The translations under genes were made by a program, and so were the position numbers. DNA of 64,000 bases, from contig NZ_BTTW01000006.1 in the NCBI RefSeq assembly GCF_036245865.1, positions 372,001-436,000 of the forward strand. The letters are read 5' to 3'. Positions 40,320-50,300 of the stretch are shown piece by piece (position 1 is the stretch's first letter; every line of letters begins with the position of its first letter). The stretch comes from Corallococcus caeni. GTDB taxonomy: Bacteria > Myxococcota > Myxococcia > Myxococcales > Myxococcaceae. The notes beneath the pieces were generated by a model. It was given only the letters and a program-made list of their open reading frames with translations, was not told the DNA's origin and made no database searches.

Positions 40320-40751
40320 TTACTCCCGTGCCTTCTTGAGTCGTTGAGCGGCCTCGTCCGCGTCGATGAGCCCGGCCGCGAGGTCATCGAGGATCTGCGC
40401 CCGGCGCGGGGAGCCGCGCTCACGGGGAGGAGGCGGCGGCGGAGGAGCGGGCGGAGGTGGGGCCGCTCCGGGCGCATGGCCCAGGGCCTCCACCACGTCG
40501 TCCAGCCGCGACACCACCGTCGGATAGGAGAGGCCCAGGGCCTGCTCCACGTCCTTGATCTTCCCCCGGCACGCGATGAACACGCGCACGAACGCGAGCT
40601 GCTCCGGCGACAGCTGCTGCACCCAGCCAGTCGTGAAGCGCCCCTCCACCGCGGAAGCGCACCCGTCGCAGCGGACCCGTTCGATGACGGTGCCGCCTCC
40701 ACAGACGGGGCAGCGGGTGGGCACGGGCCAGGTGGGCTTGGGAGTCGTCAT
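40320..40751 (-). CDS. DUF2089-like zinc-ribbon/HTH regulator
   Basis: 143 residues. A zinc ribbon ('CPVCGGGTVIERVRCDGC') is followed by a helix-turn-helix region 'LSPEQLAFVRVFIACRGKIKDVEQALGLSYPTVVSRLDDVVEALG', the core of DUF2089. An 11-residue Pro/Ala linker leads to 'AQILDDLAAGLIDADEAAQRLKKA', which mirrors the C-terminus of its operon partner. An AT-rich inverted repeat lies immediately upstream of its ATG, consistent with autoregulation. The target is probably this operon. Confidence 0.78.
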   Translation of the reverse strand: MTTPKPTWPVPTRCPVCGGGTVIERVRCDGCASAVEGRFTTGWVQQLSPEQLAFVRVFIACRGKIKDVEQALGLSYPTVVSRLDDVVEALGHAPGAAPPPPAPPPPPPPRERGSPRRAQILDDLAAGLIDADEAAQRLKKARE

Positions 40752-40761
40752 GGGATTCAGA

Positions 40762-40792
40762 AAATCAATTTCGGTTTTGAGAATATTGATTT
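40762..40792. promoter_or_regulatory. 8-bp inverted repeat in an AT-rich promoter of the DUF2089-DUF4097 operon
   Basis: AAATCAAT (40762-40769) and ATTGATTT (40785-40792) are perfect inverted copies separated by 15 nt, in a 41-nt gap that is strikingly AT-rich for this genome. Centre-to-centre spacing is 23 nt, about two helical turns, as expected for a dimeric repressor site. It begins 10 nt before the DUF2089 start codon. Confidence 0.6.
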
Positions 40793-41533
40793 CTACGGGC
40801 TTGGCAAGGGCGGGAGTTCATTTCCTGGAAAGACGGACACTTCGGAGCCGGTGGCCACGAAGGCGGAGTGGGGCGGGCCCTGGAGGCACCCGGCGAAGGC
40901 GGGTCCGTAGAAGCGGGCGACGTCGCAGTCGAAGGCGGTCTCCTGGGCGCGCCAGACGCTCCATCGCGGGTGCTCCACGCGGTACTCGGCGCAGCCGCCG
41001 TCGCGCTGGGCGGTGTAGCCCCAGTAGTGCTCGGTGATGAACTCCTCCTGGGAGCCGGGCGCGCTCTGTGCCGGTGCGCCGAGCGTCCGCGCCGACAGCT
41101 GGTGCCAGCGGCCGTGGGACTTCCAGGCGTACTCGACGTGGCCGGGCGCGCCGGTGTCCGCGCCGTCCATCGTGACGGCGTGGCGCATGGGGCACGCGAC
41201 GTAGGGCTCGTTGTAGAGCACGCGCGCCACGGTGGCGATGGCGAGCCGGGGCACGATTTCGCGCACGAACACCACGCCGCGCCGCCAGCCCTCGGGGCCC
41301 AGGCGGCGCACGTAGAAGCGCAGGTTCACCTCATCGAAGTCCCGGTGGAACGGCACCGCGAGTCCCCGCACGCGCGTGTCGAGGAAGCGGAAGCCGACCA
41401 TGCTCGCGAACGTGCGGCCCTGCCACGCGTCGAGCTCCGTGCCCCGGGGGACGAGGGGCCGCAGCACCGCCGGATCCACCTCGTAGTTGAGCATCAGCAG
41501 GTACCGCCACGTCGCCGTCAGGAAGGGGCGCAT
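40793..41533 (-). CDS. DUF2071 (YqjF-like) protein
   Basis: 246 residues, soluble. 'TATWRYLLMLNYEVDPAVL', continuing RPLVPRGTELD, is the N-terminal signature of DUF2071. 'ASMVGFRFLDTRV', 'DEVNLRFYVRR', 'FVREIVPR' and 'EHYWGYT' further match. Members resemble acetoacetate decarboxylase-type folds but have no proven activity. It ends 41 nt upstream of the DUF2089 gene. Confidence 0.85.
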   Translation of the reverse strand: MRPFLTATWRYLLMLNYEVDPAVLRPLVPRGTELDAWQGRTFASMVGFRFLDTRVRGLAVPFHRDFDEVNLRFYVRRLGPEGWRRGVVFVREIVPRLAIATVARVLYNEPYVACPMRHAVTMDGADTGAPGHVEYAWKSHGRWHQLSARTLGAPAQSAPGSQEEFITEHYWGYTAQRDGGCAEYRVEHPRWSVWRAQETAFDCDVARFYGPAFAGCLQGPPHSAFVATGSEVSVFPGNELPPLPSP

Positions 41534-41617
41534 GCGCGAGGTTTAACGCGCACGCGGCGTCCGGGCCCAGGGCATGCCCCGCGCGCGGCTTCTGTCGCGC
41601 AGAAGCGCGGGCGGCCT

Positions 41618-42760
41618 TCAGGAGACGGCGGGCTGCGGCTTGCTGGAGGCGAGCCTGCGCTCCAGCCGCTCCCGCAACTTCAGCATGGGCCGCTCGACCC
41701 CATGATGAAGCGCGAGCGAGGCGAGCAGCACCGCCACGCCGCCGCCCAGCACCGTGACGGCGTGGAACGCGTCCATGCCGTGGGGCTCCAGCGCGTCCCG
41801 CACCCCGTGCTGCACGGCCTTGTGCGTGAGGTAGACGGTGAAGCTCAGGACCGCGAAGGTCTTCACGCCCGGGATGCGGGCGCAGACGCGCGAGGCCGTG
41901 GGGCCCGCCAGCGCCATCAGCAGCGCCGCGAAGCCCAGCGAGACCAGGGGGAACGCCACCACGGTATAGAGGAGGTAGCGGTAATGCTCCTCGTTGAGGA
42001 AGAGCACGCCGCCCAGGCACGCAAGGCCCACGAAGGCCATCCCTCCGGCGCGAGCCCCCCGCGTCCAGCGCTCCCAGGCCTCGGGCCGGAACACGCGCAG
42101 GGCCGCGAGCAGCACGCCGCACGTCAGCCCGTCGAGCCGCGCGTACGTCGGGTAGTAGAGCAACCTGTCGTAGTCGCGCCACCCGGGCTCCCCTGGCCCG
42201 AGCGTGGAGAAGTGCTGCATCCACAGCCCGCCGCGCAGCAGCATGCCCCCGAGCATCACGGCCGCGGCGAGGACGAGGAGGGACGGCGCGCGCAGGCGTC
42301 CGCGCAGCGCGAGCACGGTGAGCGGCAGCACCAGGTAGAAGTGCTCCTCCACGCACAGCGACCACGCGTGGGAGAAGCCGTTGATGCTCAGGCCGAAGTT
42401 CTGCGTGAACGTGAGGAAGCGCCACGCGGGCGTCACCAGGGGCCGCTCGGCCCAGGCGGGCACGAAGAGGTACAGGGCCAGCACGACGAGGAACGACGGC
42501 AGGATGCGCAGCGAGCGCCGCAGGTAGAAGCGCTGGAGCGACGGCGTCTCACCGCGCGACACCGGCTCCAGGAGCTGCGAGCCGATGAGGAAGCCGCTGA
42601 GCACGAAGAACAGCTCCACGCCCGTCCAGCCGAAGTTGGCGAACACGTGGTAGGCCTCGTGCCCTTCGGGGCGCGGGTAGTGGAAGACGACGACGACGAG
42701 GATGGCCAGGCACCGGAGCAGGTCCAGGCCGGCGAGGTGACGCGGTTCGGTGGCGTTCAG
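41618..42760 (-). CDS. acyltransferase 3 family membrane protein (non-standard start likely)
   Basis: About 380 residues if started at CTG 42760. The coding frame clearly continues upstream of the first standard start (GTG 42646): it reads 'ATEPRHLAGLDLLRCLAI', then LVVVVFHYPRPEG, before 'FANFGWTGVELFFVLSGFLIG'. This is the canonical first helix and catalytic-His region of acyltransferase 3 enzymes. Between the in-frame stop at 42773 and 42646 there is no ATG, GTG or TTG; CTG 42760 gives a sensible 'MNATEPRHLAG'. About ten helices follow. The family transfers acyl groups to cell-surface sugars. Alternatively a frameshift removed the original start. Confidence 0.8.
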   Translation of the reverse strand: MNATEPRHLAGLDLLRCLAILVVVVFHYPRPEGHEAYHVFANFGWTGVELFFVLSGFLIGSQLLEPVSRGETPSLQRFYLRRSLRILPSFLVVLALYLFVPAWAERPLVTPAWRFLTFTQNFGLSINGFSHAWSLCVEEHFYLVLPLTVLALRGRLRAPSLLVLAAAVMLGGMLLRGGLWMQHFSTLGPGEPGWRDYDRLLYYPTYARLDGLTCGVLLAALRVFRPEAWERWTRGARAGGMAFVGLACLGGVLFLNEEHYRYLLYTVVAFPLVSLGFAALLMALAGPTASRVCARIPGVKTFAVLSFTVYLTHKAVQHGVRDALEPHGMDAFHAVTVLGGGVAVLLASLALHHGVERPMLKLRERLERRLASSKPQPAVS

Positions 42761-43088
42761 CGGAGTCGGCTTTCAGCGGGGGGATGCGCCCGATGCTATT
42801 CCTCTGGTCGGATGAAGTCTGCCGGGCGGTCACGGACCTCCATGCGGCAAGGCTCGTGTCCTCCGGCCAAGACGGGGACGCGGGTGAATGAGGCCAACCG
42901 CCGGCACGTGCGCATCTGCTGGGCCTCCAGACCGCAGGCCTTCCACCGAGAGCCAGTGGACCTTCTACGGCTGGAAGATGGAGGCTGCTCCGTCATATTC
43001 GGGCCATCAGGCGCGTGTGGATGCCCGTCTTGGGGGGAGGCCCGATGCAGAGACTGACATGCCTACGAGGCACGAATGGGAGGGCGCC
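42761..43088. other. intergenic region with no convincing gene
   Basis: 328 nt between the acyltransferase gene start and the hypothetical gene on the plus strand. GC content is lower than in most of the window. Frames crossing it lack family features and do not begin with a ribosome site. It must carry the divergent promoters. Confidence 0.45.
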
Positions 43089-43634
43089 ATGACGCGGGAG
43101 CCAGATGGCGATGAGGAGGGCCTGGTTCGACGCTGCGAGCGCGAACTCGCGGTCGCAGTCCGGAGCGTCCTTGAGGTCGGGCGTCCCAATGAGCGTTGGT
43201 CGCGCGTGGACTCTGTGGCCTTGGCATTGGAGTACCTCCTGCGTGTGCGCCTGTCCGAGTTTGAGGATGCCCGAGGCTTCGGAAGCCCCGACGGCCTCCT
43301 GGTGCGCCGACTTGAGGCCTCATCTCCTCGGTCGCTTGAGCTCAACGGCTGGGTCATCGAGGTGACAACCCAGAGGTGTGAGCCCTTCGAGGCCCAGATG
43401 GAGTTGACGGACGACGGAGCAGACGTCCACACCTACCGGCTCGCACTTATCGACGCTGGGAAGGGACTCCAGCGGTTCCCGGTCGACTCGCGCCAAGTAC
43501 GCCTGGGAGAGCCTGCTGTGGAGGATTGGCTCCTCGTCATCTCTCGCGAGGCGTCGCTGCCCGCTTCCGCACGGCCCGGAACACCGTGCGCACCGACTGC
43601 GCGTCGGGCCAGAAGCCCCGGCCGGCGTACTTGA
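43089..43634 (+). CDS. hypothetical protein
   Basis: 181 residues from ATG 43089, chosen because GGGAGG lies 5 nt upstream. Residues ~1-150 look like a real soluble protein (acidic helix 'EEGLVRRCERELAVAVRSV', then strands 'LNGWVIEVTTQRCEPFEAQM'). The last ~30 residues are Arg/Pro/Ala-rich and lie antisense to the neighbouring minus-strand gene (98-bp convergent overlap), so the original stop may have been lost. No family was recognised. Confidence 0.5.
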   Translation: MTREPDGDEEGLVRRCERELAVAVRSVLEVGRPNERWSRVDSVALALEYLLRVRLSEFEDARGFGSPDGLLVRRLEASSPRSLELNGWVIEVTTQRCEPFEAQMELTDDGADVHTYRLALIDAGKGLQRFPVDSRQVRLGEPAVEDWLLVISREASLPASARPGTPCAPTARRARSPGRRT

Positions 43635-44340
43635 GCAGGCGCTCCGCGGTGATGCGCGGGCGGACCATGTGGACCACCCGGGTCCGCTGTCCAAGGAGGT
43701 CCGCCCAGGCGTACGGGCCCGCGTGCAGCAGTCGGCCGTCCAGGAGGAACTGGCAGATGCTCAGGTCCGTGAAGGCCAGCTGCTGGCCCACGGCGTCGCC
43801 GCTCCCGGTGAAGAGTGCCGGGATGTGCACGAGCTGGAGCAGGTGTCCTTCCGGCGAGTGCAGCTCCAGCGCGTACATCTCCCGGCCGTCCGGGAAGCGC
43901 CGCAGCCGCAGCCGCTCCTGGAGCGCGGCCTCCTCCGTGGGCGTGGCCTGCTTGCAGGGCGCGTGGTCGTCGCGGCCCTGGATGCGATCCCTCAGCCAGG
44001 GGCCCCACGCCGTGGCCACGTGCCTGCGGCAGGGCGTGTAGCCCGTGGACAGCATGTGCCTCGCGGTCCGCTCCAGCGCCTGGAACGAAGCGCAGAACAG
44101 GTCGTAGTCGCCGCCGGGGCGCGTGTCGTGGGTGAGCCAGCGCAGGAGGCGGCCTCCCAGCAGCCACGTGTCCTCGCCCAGCAGGTGGACGTGGGGCAGC
44201 TCCGGCAGGGCGAGGAGGCGCTGGACGTCGCGGAACGGCACCGGCGGCCGGTGTGCCAGGCCCTCCGCGCCGTCGCCCGGGACCGCGCCCAGCAGCGCGC
44301 GCAGGGACGCGTGCTGGGCCTGCGTGAAGTGTCGGGCCAT
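43537..44340 (-). CDS. nucleotidyltransferase-like hypothetical protein downstream of the NRPS
   Basis: 267 residues. 'EDTWLLGGRLLRWLTHDTRP' followed by GGDYDLF (residues ~56-82) has the Gly-Gly...Asp-x-Asp layout of minimal nucleotidyltransferases, but the match is weak. The rest is helical with several His/Arg ('RDRIQGRDDHAPCKQATPTEE'). It begins 7 nt after the NRPS stop on the same strand, so it is probably cotranscribed as the last gene of the biosynthetic operon. No established role in peptide biosynthesis. Confidence 0.6.
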   Translation of the reverse strand: MARHFTQAQHASLRALLGAVPGDGAEGLAHRPPVPFRDVQRLLALPELPHVHLLGEDTWLLGGRLLRWLTHDTRPGGDYDLFCASFQALERTARHMLSTGYTPCRRHVATAWGPWLRDRIQGRDDHAPCKQATPTEEAALQERLRLRRFPDGREMYALELHSPEGHLLQLVHIPALFTGSGDAVGQQLAFTDLSICQFLLDGRLLHAGPYAWADLLGQRTRVVHMVRPRITAERLLKYAGRGFWPDAQSVRTVFRAVRKRAATPRER

Positions 44341-44347
44341 GGGGCGG

Positions 44348-47300
44348 CTACCCGTTCCTTCCGGTGAGCAGCGCGCGCAGCCGTTCGGCCAGCGCGTCCA
44401 CGTGGGGCGGACGGATGAGGGTGAAGTGGTCGCCCGGCACGGTGTGCACCGTCAGGCCTCCGTGCACGAGCGTTCCCCAGCCCAGGTCCGGAGGGGCTTC
44501 GGGCCCTTCCGCCGCGCGCAGCAGCACGAGGCTCCCGTCATACGGCCCGGGGACGTAGGCCCGCGACGCGGCCTGGTTCCCACCGAAGCGGTGCCACAGC
44601 TCGCGCAGCTCGTCGCACGCGGCCTCCTCCAGGCCCAGGTCCACGCCGGGCGTCTGCTCCAGCACCTGGCGCAGCTCCACCGGATCCACCAGCCCCAGCA
44701 CCTCCGCGGCCCGGGGATGCACGTCCGCGAGCCTCGTGAGGTGATCCGCGAACTCCAGCACGCGCTGGCCCACGGCCTCGTCCGGCGTGAGGGTCTGTGC
44801 GGGAGCGGGCTCCTCGCCCATCGCGTCGATGACGACGAGCAGCTCCACCGTCTCGCCTTCCAGGCGGAGCTGCCGAGCCATCTCGTACGCCACGCGTCCG
44901 CCCATGGACCAGCCGCCCAGGCGGTAGGGGCCGGTGGGCTGCACGCTTCGCACGGCGTGCAGGTAGCGCGTGGCCATGGCCTCCACCGTGGGGCCCGCGC
45001 CGTCCCTCGGCACCTGGAGGCCGTAGAAGGGCTGGTCCTCGTCCATTCGCCGCGACAGCTCCAGGTAGCCCAGCACGCTGCCGCCCACCGGGTGCACGCA
45101 GAAGAAGGGCGTCCGGGCGCCTCCCTTGCGCAGCACCACCAACGGTGAGTCGGAGCTCGTGCCCGCGTCGATGCGCGCGGCCAGCCCCTCCAGGGTCGGT
45201 GCCTCGAAGAGGTCGATGACCGCGAGCCTCGCGTCGAACAGCGCGCCCGCCCGCGCCACCACCTGCGTGGCGAGCAGCGAGTGGCCGCCCAGGTCGAAGA
45301 AGCTGTCGTGCACGCCCACGCGGGGCACGCCCAGCAGCTCCTGCCACAGCGCCGCCAGCCGCTGCTCGGTGGGCGTGCGCGGCGCGACGTGGCCCGTGTC
45401 CTCACCCGAGCGCGACGGCTCCGGCAGGGCCTTGCGGTCCACCTTGCCGTTGGACGTGCGCGGCAGGGCGCCCAGCACCACGAACGCCGAGGGCACCATG
45501 TAGTCCGGCAACAGCTTCCCCAGGTGTCCGCGCAGCGCGGCTTCGTCCAGCGCCTGCTCGGACCTGCCCACCGCGTAGGCGATGAGCTGTCGGCCCTGGG
45601 CGGCGTCGTCGCGGGCCACCACCACGCACTCGCTCACGGCGGGATGGCGCGCGAGCACGGCCTCGATTTCACCCAGCTCCACGCGGTAGCCGCGGATCTT
45701 GAGCTGGTGGTCCACGCGGCCCAGGAACTCGATGCGGCCGTCGTGCAGCCACCGCACGCGGTCGCCCGTCCGGTACAGCCGGGCGCCCGCTTCCGCGCCG
45801 AAGCTGTCCGGCACGAAGCGCTCCGCCGTCAGGTCCGGCCGGCCCTGGTAGCCGCGGCCCACCGTCGCGCCGCCGATGAACAGCTCGCCCGGGACGCCCG
45901 TGGGCACCGGCTGCCCGTACGCATCCAGCACGTACACGCGCACGTTGCCCAGCGGCCGCCCCAGCGGCACCGACCGCGTGCCCTGCGTCCTCACGCCGCG
46001 CTCCACCCGCTGCGCGAGCACGCCCACCGTCGTCTCCGTGGGGCCGTAGTGGTTGAACACCTCGCAGTCCGGCGACAGCGCATGGACCCGCTCCACCAGC
46101 GCCCACGACACCGTGTCTCCGCCCAGCACCAGCCGGCGGCGCGGCAGCAGGTCCGCAGCGTCCTGGCCCGCGAGCAGCGCCTCCAGGTGCGTGGGGACGA
46201 TCTTCAGGCCCTGCACTTCATGCGTCCGGCCGTACGCCGCGAGCTTCCCCGCGTCCGACGCCGTGTCCCGGTCCACCAGGTGCACCGCGCCGCCCCTGCA
46301 CAGCGTGGGGAACACCGCCGTGTGGCCCAGGTCCGCGGCCAGCGTGGACACCGTCGCGAAGGACATCCCTTCGGGCAGCGCCAGCCGGTCGCTGACGCCC
46401 GCCACGTAGCCCGCGAGCTGGCGGTGCTCGATGACCACGCCCTTGGGCTGCCCGGTGCTGCCCGACGTGTAGATGACGTAGGCCGCGTGCCCCGGCAGGA
46501 CGCCGGTGACGGGCGCTTCCTCCGGCTGTGCGTCCAGCAGTCCGTCGTCCGCGTCCAGGCTCACCAGCAGCTCGCCCTGCGAGGGCAGCTCGTCCGCCAG
46601 GGCCTCGTCGGTGACGATGACCTGCACGCCCGCGCCCTTCAGCACCTGGCGCATCCGCTCCGGGGCACTGGCCGCCCCGGGGTCGAGCGGCACGTAGGCG
46701 CCGCCCGCCTTGAGGATGCCGAGGAGTCCCACGAGCGCATGGGCCCGCCGCTCCACGAACAGGCCCACGCGCGTCTCCGGCGCGACGCCGTACTGCTGGA
46801 GCAGGTGCGCGAGCTGGTTCGCCCGCCGCTCCAGCGCCGCGTACGTGAGCGTTCCCTCCGGCGCCACCACCGCCAGCGCCTCCGGCGTCCGCGCCGCCTG
46901 CTCCGCGATGAGCGCGTGGATGCAGCGCTCCGCGTACGGGAGCGCGGTGTCGTTGAACGTCCCCAGCAACCGCTGCCGCTCCGCCGCCGGCAGCATGGGG
47001 AGGTCCGAAAGGCGCAGCGCTCCCTCGTGGGAGACGATGCTCGCGAGCACCGCGTGGAAGCGGTCCGCCATGTGTTCGACCGTGGCCTCGTCGAAGAGGT
47101 CGCGGTCGTACATCCAGGCGCACACCAGTCCTTCTGGCGTGGGCGTCATGGACACCGTCAGGTCCAGCTTCGCGGCGGCGGTGTTCGTGGCGTCCACGCT
47201 CAGGGTCAGGCCCGGCAGCTCCAGCGCGGTGTGCGGCGTGTTCTGGAGGATGAGCTTCACCTGGAACAGCGGCGCGTGCGCTCGGCTGCGCTCCGGGTTC

Positions 47301-50300
47301 ACGGCGCGCACCACCTCCTCGAAAGGGAGGGCCTGGTGCTCGTAGGCTTCCAGGGACACGCGCCGCGCCTGCTCCAGCAGCTCCACGAAGGTGGGGTTGC
47401 CGTCCATGCGCAGCCGCACCACGAGCTGGTTGATGAAGAAGCCGATGAGGCCCTCGGTCTCCGCGGTGTCGCGGTTGGCCACGTCGGTCCCCACGACGAC
47501 GTCCGTCTGGCCGCTGTAGCGGTGCAGGAGGCCCTGGAAGGCCGCCATCAGCGCCATGAACAGCGTGGCCTTGCGGTCCACGGCCAGCCGCTCCAGGCCC
47601 TTCATGATGGCGGGCTCCGTCGTCCTCGCCACGATGCCGCCCCGGTGGGCGCGCACGGCGGGACGGGGACGGTCCAGCGGCAGCTCCAGCACCGCGGGGG
47701 CTCCCGTTAGCTGGTGGCGCCAGTAATCGAGTTGCTTCTCCAGCAGGTCGCCTTGCAACCACTGGCGCTGCCAGACCGCGTAGTCCGCGTACTGGATGGC
47801 CAGGGGCGGCAGCGGGGAGGCACGGCCCTGCCGGTGGGCGACGTAGAGCGCGCTCACCTCCCGCACCAGCACATCCATGGACCAGCCGTCGGACGCGATG
47901 TGGTGCATGGTCATCAGCACGCGGTGGGAGGTTTCGCTCAGGCGCAGGAGCCGCGCGCGCAGCATCGGGCCCTTCCCCAGGTCGAAGGGCCTCAGGGCCT
48001 CTTCCACCTCCAGGCGGTGGGCCTCCGCCTCGCGTGCGTCCTGGGGCAGGGCGCTCAGGTCCACCTGTTCGAGCGGCAGCGTGAGCGCGGGCAGGATGAC
48101 CTGGGACGGTCCTTCCGGGCCGTCCTGGAAGACGGTGCGCAGGGATTCGTGGCGGCGCACCACTTCCTGGAAGCAGTGCTCCAGCGCGCCCACGTCCAGG
48201 GTGCCCTCCACGCGCAGGGCGACGGGGACGTTGAACGTGGAGGTGCCCGGCTCCAACTGGTCCAGGAACCACAGCCGCTGCTGCGCGAACGACAGCGGCA
48301 TGCGCGCCTCTCGCGGCACGCGACGCAGCGGCGGTGCCTGGAGCGACGCGCCGCCCTGCATGAGCGCGTCCAGGTGACGTGCCTGTTCTTCCAGCGTGCG
48401 GGCCTCGAAGAGGAGCTGGAGCGGCAGCTCCACCTGGAAGGCCGTGCGGATGCGCGACGCCAGCTGCGCCACGAGCAGCGAGTGGCCGCCTCGGGCGAAG
48501 AAGTCATCCGTCGCGCTCACCGCGTCCTGCTTGAGGACCTCGTTCCAGAGGGCGGCGAGCTGGACCTCCGTCTCCGTACGCGGGGCGATGCGCGACGTGA
48601 TGGGCCGCTGGGCCTGGAGCGCCGGGAGGGCGCGGCGGTCCACCTTGCCGCTGGCCGTGAGGGGCAGGGCTTCCAGCAGGACGAAGTCCGACGGCACCAG
48701 GGCCTCCGGCAGGGTGCGCCGGAGGAAGGTGCGCAGGGCTTCGGCGTCCACGGGGCGCGCGGTGTGGGGCGCGACGTAGGCCACCAGCGTGGGGCCGTGG
48801 GATCCGGCCTCGCGCACGATGACCGCGGCTTCGCGGATGCTCGGGTGGAGGGTGAGCGCGGCTTCCACCTCGCCGGGTTCGACGCGCAGGCCTCGCAGCT
48901 TCACCTGCTGGTCGAGCCGGCCGAGGAACTGGAGGCGCCCGTCGGACAGCCAGCGGACCCGGTCTCCGGAGCGATACAGACGGGCGCCGGGTTCGGTGGC
49001 GAAGGGGTGGGGGATGAAGCGCTCGGCGGTGAGGGCGGGACGGCCCAGGTAGCCGTGCGCCAGGGGCACGCCGCCCAGGTGCAGCTCGCCCGGGACGCCG
49101 ATGGGCACCGGGTGCAGCGCGGCGTCGAGCACGTAAGCCTCGGCGTTGGCCACCGGCCGGCCGATGGGCACGGTGGCGCCGGAAGCGTCGTCGGTGACGG
49201 GGGACCACGTGGCGTCGATGGTCGACTCCGTGGGGCCGTAGGCGTTGACGAGCTGGACCGTCGGCAGGACGGAGCGCAGCCGCGTGGCCAGGTCTGGCGT
49301 CAGCGCCTCACCGCCGCAGAAGAGCCAGCGCAGGGTCGTGGCCTGCTTCAGGGCGGGCTCCGCCGCGAGGAAGCGCAGTACGGAGGGCACGGCCTGGAGG
49401 ACGGTGATGCGCTGGCGCGACAGCAGGTCCGCCAGCAGCGCGGTGTCGCGAGGCACGTCCGCAGGCGCGAGCACGAGCGTCGCGCCGGACAGCAGCGTGG
49501 AGAACAGCTCCGCCGCGGACGCATCGAAGCCCAACGCGGCGAGCTGGAGCTGCCGGTCGCCCGCCTTCAGCGCGAACGTGGAACCCATCCACGTCGCGTG
49601 GTTCACGAGCGAGCGATGGGACACCAGCACACCCTTGGGCTGGCCCGTGCTGCCCGACGTGTAGAGGACGTACGCAGGCAGGTCCGCGGGTACGTCCGGG
49701 AGCAGGGCGTCCAGCGCGTGTCCCATGACTACCGCAGGGTTCACGCCCGAAGACGGATGCGCGACTTCCACAACGGACTGCTCGGTGACTTCCGCCACAT
49801 GCGCCTGGACAGCAGCCTCCAGGCTCGCGTCCGAGGACGACTTCCGCGTGGTCGCAGCCTCATGTCCCGCGACAGCAGCAGGGCTTACGACGGAGGCCGC
49901 ATGCGCTGCTTCCGTCGAGGACGGCTTCGGCGTGGATGCGACTTCGACGATGCGGCCCTGGAACGGCGGGAGCCGGTTGCGCAGCCGGGCTTCGGTGAGG
50001 AGCACCGTGGCGCCCGCGTCCTCCAACTGGAACGCCAGCCGCTCCAACGGAGCGGACGGATCGAGCGGCACGTAGGTCGTGCCCGCCTTCAACGCGCCGA
50101 GCACCGCGACGGGCAGCGCGTGCGAGCGCTCCAGGAACAGGGCCACCCTGGCTCCGGTGGGCACTCCCTGGGCCCTCAGGCTCCGGGCGAGCGCATCGGC
50201 GCGGGCATCCAGCTCGCGGTACGTGACGGCCTGTCCTTCGTGCTCCACGGCCACCGCGTCCGGCGTGGCCTTCGCCTGTGCTTCGAACCGCGCGTGCACG

